NCBI RefSeq assembly: GCF_021130785.1
Contig: NC_060208.1
Location: 50,408,501 to 50,472,500 of the forward strand
Direction: 5' to 3'
From: Homalodisca vitripennis
Taxonomy: Eukaryota; Arthropoda; Insecta; Hemiptera; Cicadellidae
Length of the DNA: 64,000 nt
Part shown: positions 60,816 to 64,000 of the stretch, one piece after another
Position numbering within the stretch: position 1 is the first letter of the stretch
How the letters are laid out: each line of letters opens with the position of its first letter
Notes under the pieces: generated by a model
What the model was told of the DNA's origin: nothing
The model's input: the letters and a program-made list of their open reading frames with translations, nothing else
Databases searched by the model: none
Program-made: the position numbers and the translations under genes

Positions 60816-61948
60816 TTATTGAGGTATACGTGATATTTTTGATTGAGTTAGGACGAAGATTTTTTGTTATCATTAAACTGTACTCGGCTACCTATATAGT
60901 TATGAAAAAAAATCACTTCCGGTCGGTAAATACCGAAGAAAAGCTCTCTATAGATTCAAGTTTTGAAGATTTTGGATTTCACTGGTTGAGGTAAAAGTGG
61001 TACTTAGAATTATGTTAGGACGTTGATTTTATATATTAATTCAACACCGACCAATACATATATAATTATGGAGAAAAAGAACAAATAAAACACTCCCGGT
61101 CGGAAAATACCGAGGAAAAGCTCTACTGATTGAGATTTTGACGATTTTGGATTTCACTGGTTGAGATAAAAGTGGTAGCCTGCTTAATAATTATGTTAGG
61201 ACATTGATTTTAGGTATTAATACAAGTTACCGTGTTTACGGTTCAAGTTACTTTGCGACGTCACGTGACCGCGCCCTATAGAAATGCCGTGATTACACTA
61301 CAGTATCCGAAAGGCCGAGCCCAAAAGTATCGTTTGATACTTTATGATTTTAAACGAAAGGACAATTATATTTTTAAAACGGTCACTTTAATCAATTAAT
61401 TTAATGTTTGTAGACAAGAGTAATGATAACCTTTCCCTTTTTCTCCTGCTCCATGCTTTATTTTTTATATGTCTTAAAATTTCGGGGGGGGGGTCCGGAC
61501 CCCCTGGACCCCCCCCCCCTTCGCTACGCCACTGTTTCCAATGTGATTGAGTCTTGGTTTTGACCTCAATATTTTTTCAATCCATTTTAATTCATTTTAT
61601 AAATATAGAAAACCTGTTTCTTCAATCTTTCCTCGTGTACATTACACAGTACCATGTGCGTAATTCCTAAACAAGGTTTTATAAAGTTCTCAAATAATTC
61701 CTATATTTGGGACAAAGAATATATATTTTCTTACCTGACTCCATAAAACACTGTTCTCACCCTCATCCATTTAAACCGTATTGGGATCTTTTTTTACTGA
61801 TGTTGAAAGCTGTTTGTCATCAAAACGTTTAATAGTTGTTTATGAAATCAGTCATAATTGCAATGATTGCTGGGCAATTGTACTTTTATTCAATATAACC
61901 ACATTGTAATGAGTCGATGATCTGTACTATACTCTGTTCTTTCCTATA

Positions 61949-62607
61949 CAGGGTGTTTGAAAAGTATGGGTACGGCTTAATATTTTAAAAGCCATAGGAG
62001 ATAACATCTATAAACTTTGTACAGTGTCATATGGCTATGTATACTATTTTTCCTTGCTATTACCATGACATGCCAACCATGGGGGGACGGCCCACAGAGG
62101 AAAACATGGAAATTTTAAATTGAAGCATGGGTCGAGTGATACCTCATTTGAAAGAGCTCACTTATTAGAGTTGAATGCCGCAAACCTCATCTCAAAAGGT
62201 TTATCCAATCAGAAATGGCGGGTTGTTTTAGGTACACATTGTGAAGTACATTATGCGCTGCCATTTCTGACTGGATCGTCGTATTCTGATGCGGTAGGCG
62301 GTGTTTCACTCTACTAACCAATGTGTTTTCACTGACCCTTTTTAATAAGCAAATTATGTCATAAATTTATAACACAATAAATAAAACTAAAAAACATCGG
62401 TATTATTAGTGAGGTATCACTTGACCCATGCTTCAATTAAAAATTTCCATGTTTTCCTCTGTGGGCCGTCCCCCCATGGTTGGCATGTCATGGTAATAGC
62501 AAGGAAAAATAGTTTACATAGCCATATGACACTGTGCAAAGTTTATAGATGTTATCTCATATGGTTTATAAAATATTAAGATGTACCCATACTTTTCAAA
62601 CACCCTG
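61949..62607. mobile_element. Foldback MITE with about 200-bp terminal inverted repeats and TA/TATA duplication
   Basis: The left end CAGGGTGTTTGAAAAGTATG and the right end (reverse complement identical over that length) begin inverted repeats of about 200 bp that extend through CATGACATGCCAACCATGG and GGACGGCCCACAGAGG to a GAAGCATGGGTC block. TATA flanks both sides (61945-61948 and 62608-62611), consistent with a TA target as in Tc1/mariner-type elements. The centre has no transposase; the frame 62120-62317 is spurious. Transcripts would fold into a long hairpin. Confidence 0.88.
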
Positions 62608-62670
62608 TATATAATTTTTACATGATAGATTACAGTTTTATATTCAAGGAAATCTATCTTACAGAAATCT

Positions 62671-63275
62671 ATGAGTGGATGGCAAAACATTTCAGAAAGT
62701 AAAATCCAAACGTCCGAAAATCGTAATATTTATTCTAAAATTAAACCATGGATGAACGACTACATTTGCAGAAAAATCATCCATAAAAACAAACTGTATC
62801 AATTAGTAGAGAATCATCCAAATAATGAAAAGCTGAAATTGCATTTCAAAAAAATACAGAAATAAATTACAAACGGAAATAAGAATTATAAAAAAACTAT
62901 TATTACGAAAATATTTTTAGGAAATGCAGTGGTAATTCCAAAGCTACATGGAAAGCTTTAAATGAGGTGACAGGACAGAAGGTTAAAAGAACTCCCATAC
63001 AAACTCTAAATATAAATGGTAATTTAGTACATGATTCTAAATTTATTTGTAATGAGTTTAATACATTCTTTCTATCTATAGTAAATCAATTAAATATACA
63101 CAGAGTAAAACCTGTAAATTTCGACTCTTTATGCTATAGAAATTGTTTTGAAACAAAATACTTTTTCAACTCTATGTTTATGGGCATGGTCTTTGTTGAA
63201 AACTTAAGCGCAGTAAAAAAAAAGGTTCAAAAAACAGTACTTCACCAGGAATATATAACATCAATTCTTTTTTAA
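62671..63275 (+). pseudogene. LINE linker region between endonuclease and RT
   Basis: Frame 1 (62671-62865) has IYSKIKPWMNDYICRKIIHK and KLYQLVENHPNNEKLKLHF. The stretch 62890-62966 continues as YYYENIFRKCSGNSKATWKA in the frame of the second piece, leading into LNEVTGQKVKRTPIQTLNIN. This basic linker is usual in CR1/Jockey LINEs. A frame change falls at about 62866-62900, and there is another between 63200 and 63311. Confidence 0.75.
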
Positions 63276-63310
63276 TTAAGTTAATATACCCAAAATTAGT
63301 AAACGTTTTA

Positions 63311-64000
63311 TTGTATTTAGTACATTTAAGTTTTGAAAAAGGTATTTTTCCAGAAATTTTAAAAACAGCTGTAGTGATTCCTTTACATAAGAGTGGCCTA
63401 ATTACCGACTGTAATAACTACAGACCAATCTCTTTACTTTCTACTTTTGCTAAAGTGTTTGAAAAGTTAATGAAGAAAAAGCTAATTAAATTTCTAGAAA
63501 AAACTAATTTTTTCAGCTACAATCAATTTAGTTTTAGGCAAGGTTTAAATACTGAAGCAGCATTAAAATGCTTCATGGATAATGTGTATACAGGAATAAA
63601 TTCAGGGCAGAAAGTTAGTGGTTTATTTTTAGATATTAAAAAAGCGTTTGATACTGTAAATTACACAATTATTTTACAAAAGTTATAAGGATGTGGTATT
63701 TGGAGAAATATTTATTCTTGGTTTGTTAGCTATTTAACAAAGAGAAAACAATGTGTCAAAATTAATAATTCTTTTAGTGACTTCGGGTTTATACAATGTG
63801 GCGTACCTCAAGGGTCAGTTTTAGGCCCAGTACTTTTTATAATCTGCATAAATGATCTTTGTGATTTAAATTTAAATGGAAATATTACATCTTTTGCAGA
63901 CGATACAACTTTATCGTATGTAAAAAATAATTGGGTTGATATAGAGCAAGAGATGAATTCAGACCTTAAAGCACTGCAGTGGTGGTTTTCAAAAAATAAC
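63311..64000 (+). pseudogene. LINE reverse transcriptase, partial, one in-frame stop
   Basis: This region holds the RT fingers and palm. Visible are PEILKTAVVIPLHKSG, NNYRPISLLSTFAKVFEKLM, FSFRQGLNTEAAL, motif A LFLDIKKAFDTVN, then a TAA at 63686-63688 in the same frame, GCGIWRNIYSWFVSYLTKRK, motif B CGVPQGSVLGPVLF, INDL and the catalytic FADD at 63893-63904. The window ends in the thumb region (LQWWFSKNN). One nonsense codon in otherwise well-kept RT suggests a fairly young but inactive insertion. Confidence 0.9.

Larger units (their letters stand above)
59675..61260. repeat. 169-177-bp internal tandem repeat of the hAT element, interrupted by Harbinger
   Basis: The CGGTCGG landmark occurs at 59675, 59844, 60920 and 61097. 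The first and last steps are 169 and 177 bp. The middle step is 1076 bp, which becomes exactly 169 when the 907 bp of Harbinger element plus one TTA duplication are removed. Units share AAAACTCTACTGATT-like and GGATTTCACTG(G/A)TTGAG blocks. Confidence 0.85.
59217..61533. mobile_element. Non-autonomous hAT-like DNA transposon with perfect 8-bp target duplication
   Basis: The left end is CAGTAGCGTAGCCAGAAATT and the right end, read inward on the other strand, is CAGTGGCGTAGCGAAGG; both lead into G-rich runs. The 8-bp direct repeat TTTCCAAT flanks it at 59209-59216 and 61534-61541. CAG(T)GGCG termini with 8-bp duplications are typical of hAT superfamily elements. No hAT transposase is visible, so it would have moved by transposase from elsewhere. 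Much of the interior is a 169-bp tandem repeat, and a Harbinger element is nested inside. Confidence 0.88.
62640..64000 (+). mobile_element. 5'-truncated LINE (CR1/Jockey-like), continues beyond the window
   Basis: Coding sequence starts in the endonuclease-RT linker (KPWMNDYICRKI), so the 5' part is missing, and runs through RT to the end of the window. Three consecutive frames are used (62671-62865, 62967-63275, 63311-64000), so there are at least two frameshifts, plus an in-frame TAA at 63686. The YRPISLLS / GVPQGSVLGP / FADD motif wording is typical of the CR1-Jockey group. It starts about 30 bp after the MITE and may have inserted next to it. Not autonomous. Confidence 0.88.

Noticed and set aside
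62120..62317. 65-codon frame inside the foldback MITE
   Set aside because: It starts in the inverted repeat and has no family resemblance; such elements normally carry no gene.

Overview
The window looks like AT-rich nuclear DNA from an insect. The evidence is a seven-transmembrane insect odorant receptor gene, APE-type LINEs, a 5S-rRNA-derived SINE, hAT and PIF/Harbinger DNA transposons and several satellites. The C-terminal style of the receptor and the repeat mix would suit a hemipteran, but that is inference. There is no bacterial-style gene organisation. Most open frames between repeats look like chance.

Layout. 1-917: a 116-bp satellite with a three-unit higher-order pattern. 0.9-12 kb: AT-rich, with a 5S-derived SINE at 6.1-6.4 kb, scattered copies of an unnamed dispersed repeat, (AT)n tracts, and one unidentified exon-like frame at 10.1-10.4 kb. 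12.16-14.63 kb: a decayed, 5'-truncated LINE on the minus strand with endonuclease, reverse transcriptase and zinc-knuckle remnants. 14.6-33.6 kb: mostly non-coding, with a 128-bp satellite (26.1-26.6 kb), a 106-bp tandem repeat (28.0-28.3 kb) and a tRNA-like element next to it (28.43 kb).

33.6-48.5 kb, minus strand: one odorant receptor gene of about 15 kb. I assembled it by hand from five exons (47690-48505, 45555-45644, 39729-39836, 36412-36567, 33623-33691), giving about 412 residues. Three of the four joins are clean phase-0 splices; the exon 1/exon 2 join is unresolved. The notable feature is the last intron. It holds about 14 tandem units (34.19-36.41 kb, 153-bp core period), each a copy of the 3' part of exon 4 (the TM7 exon) with its GTAAGT donor. 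This is a satellite born from a receptor exon, still next to its source and on the same strand.

48.5-59.2 kb: AT-rich, no gene recognised; (AT)n tracts, a short GC-richer patch with a hairpin near 51.9 kb, and a second copy of the tRNA-like element's tail at 55.1 kb. 59.2-62.6 kb: a transposon cluster. A 2.3-kb hAT-like element with a perfect 8-bp target duplication carries its own 169-bp tandem repeat, which is split by a 904-bp PIF/Harbinger element (TTA duplication, transposase remnant). A 659-bp foldback MITE follows. 62.6-64.0 kb: a second, 5'-truncated LINE on the plus strand that runs off the window.

The only apparently intact host gene is the odorant receptor, expected to work in olfactory neuron dendrites as a ligand-binding partner of Orco. 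Everything else recognised is repeat-derived.
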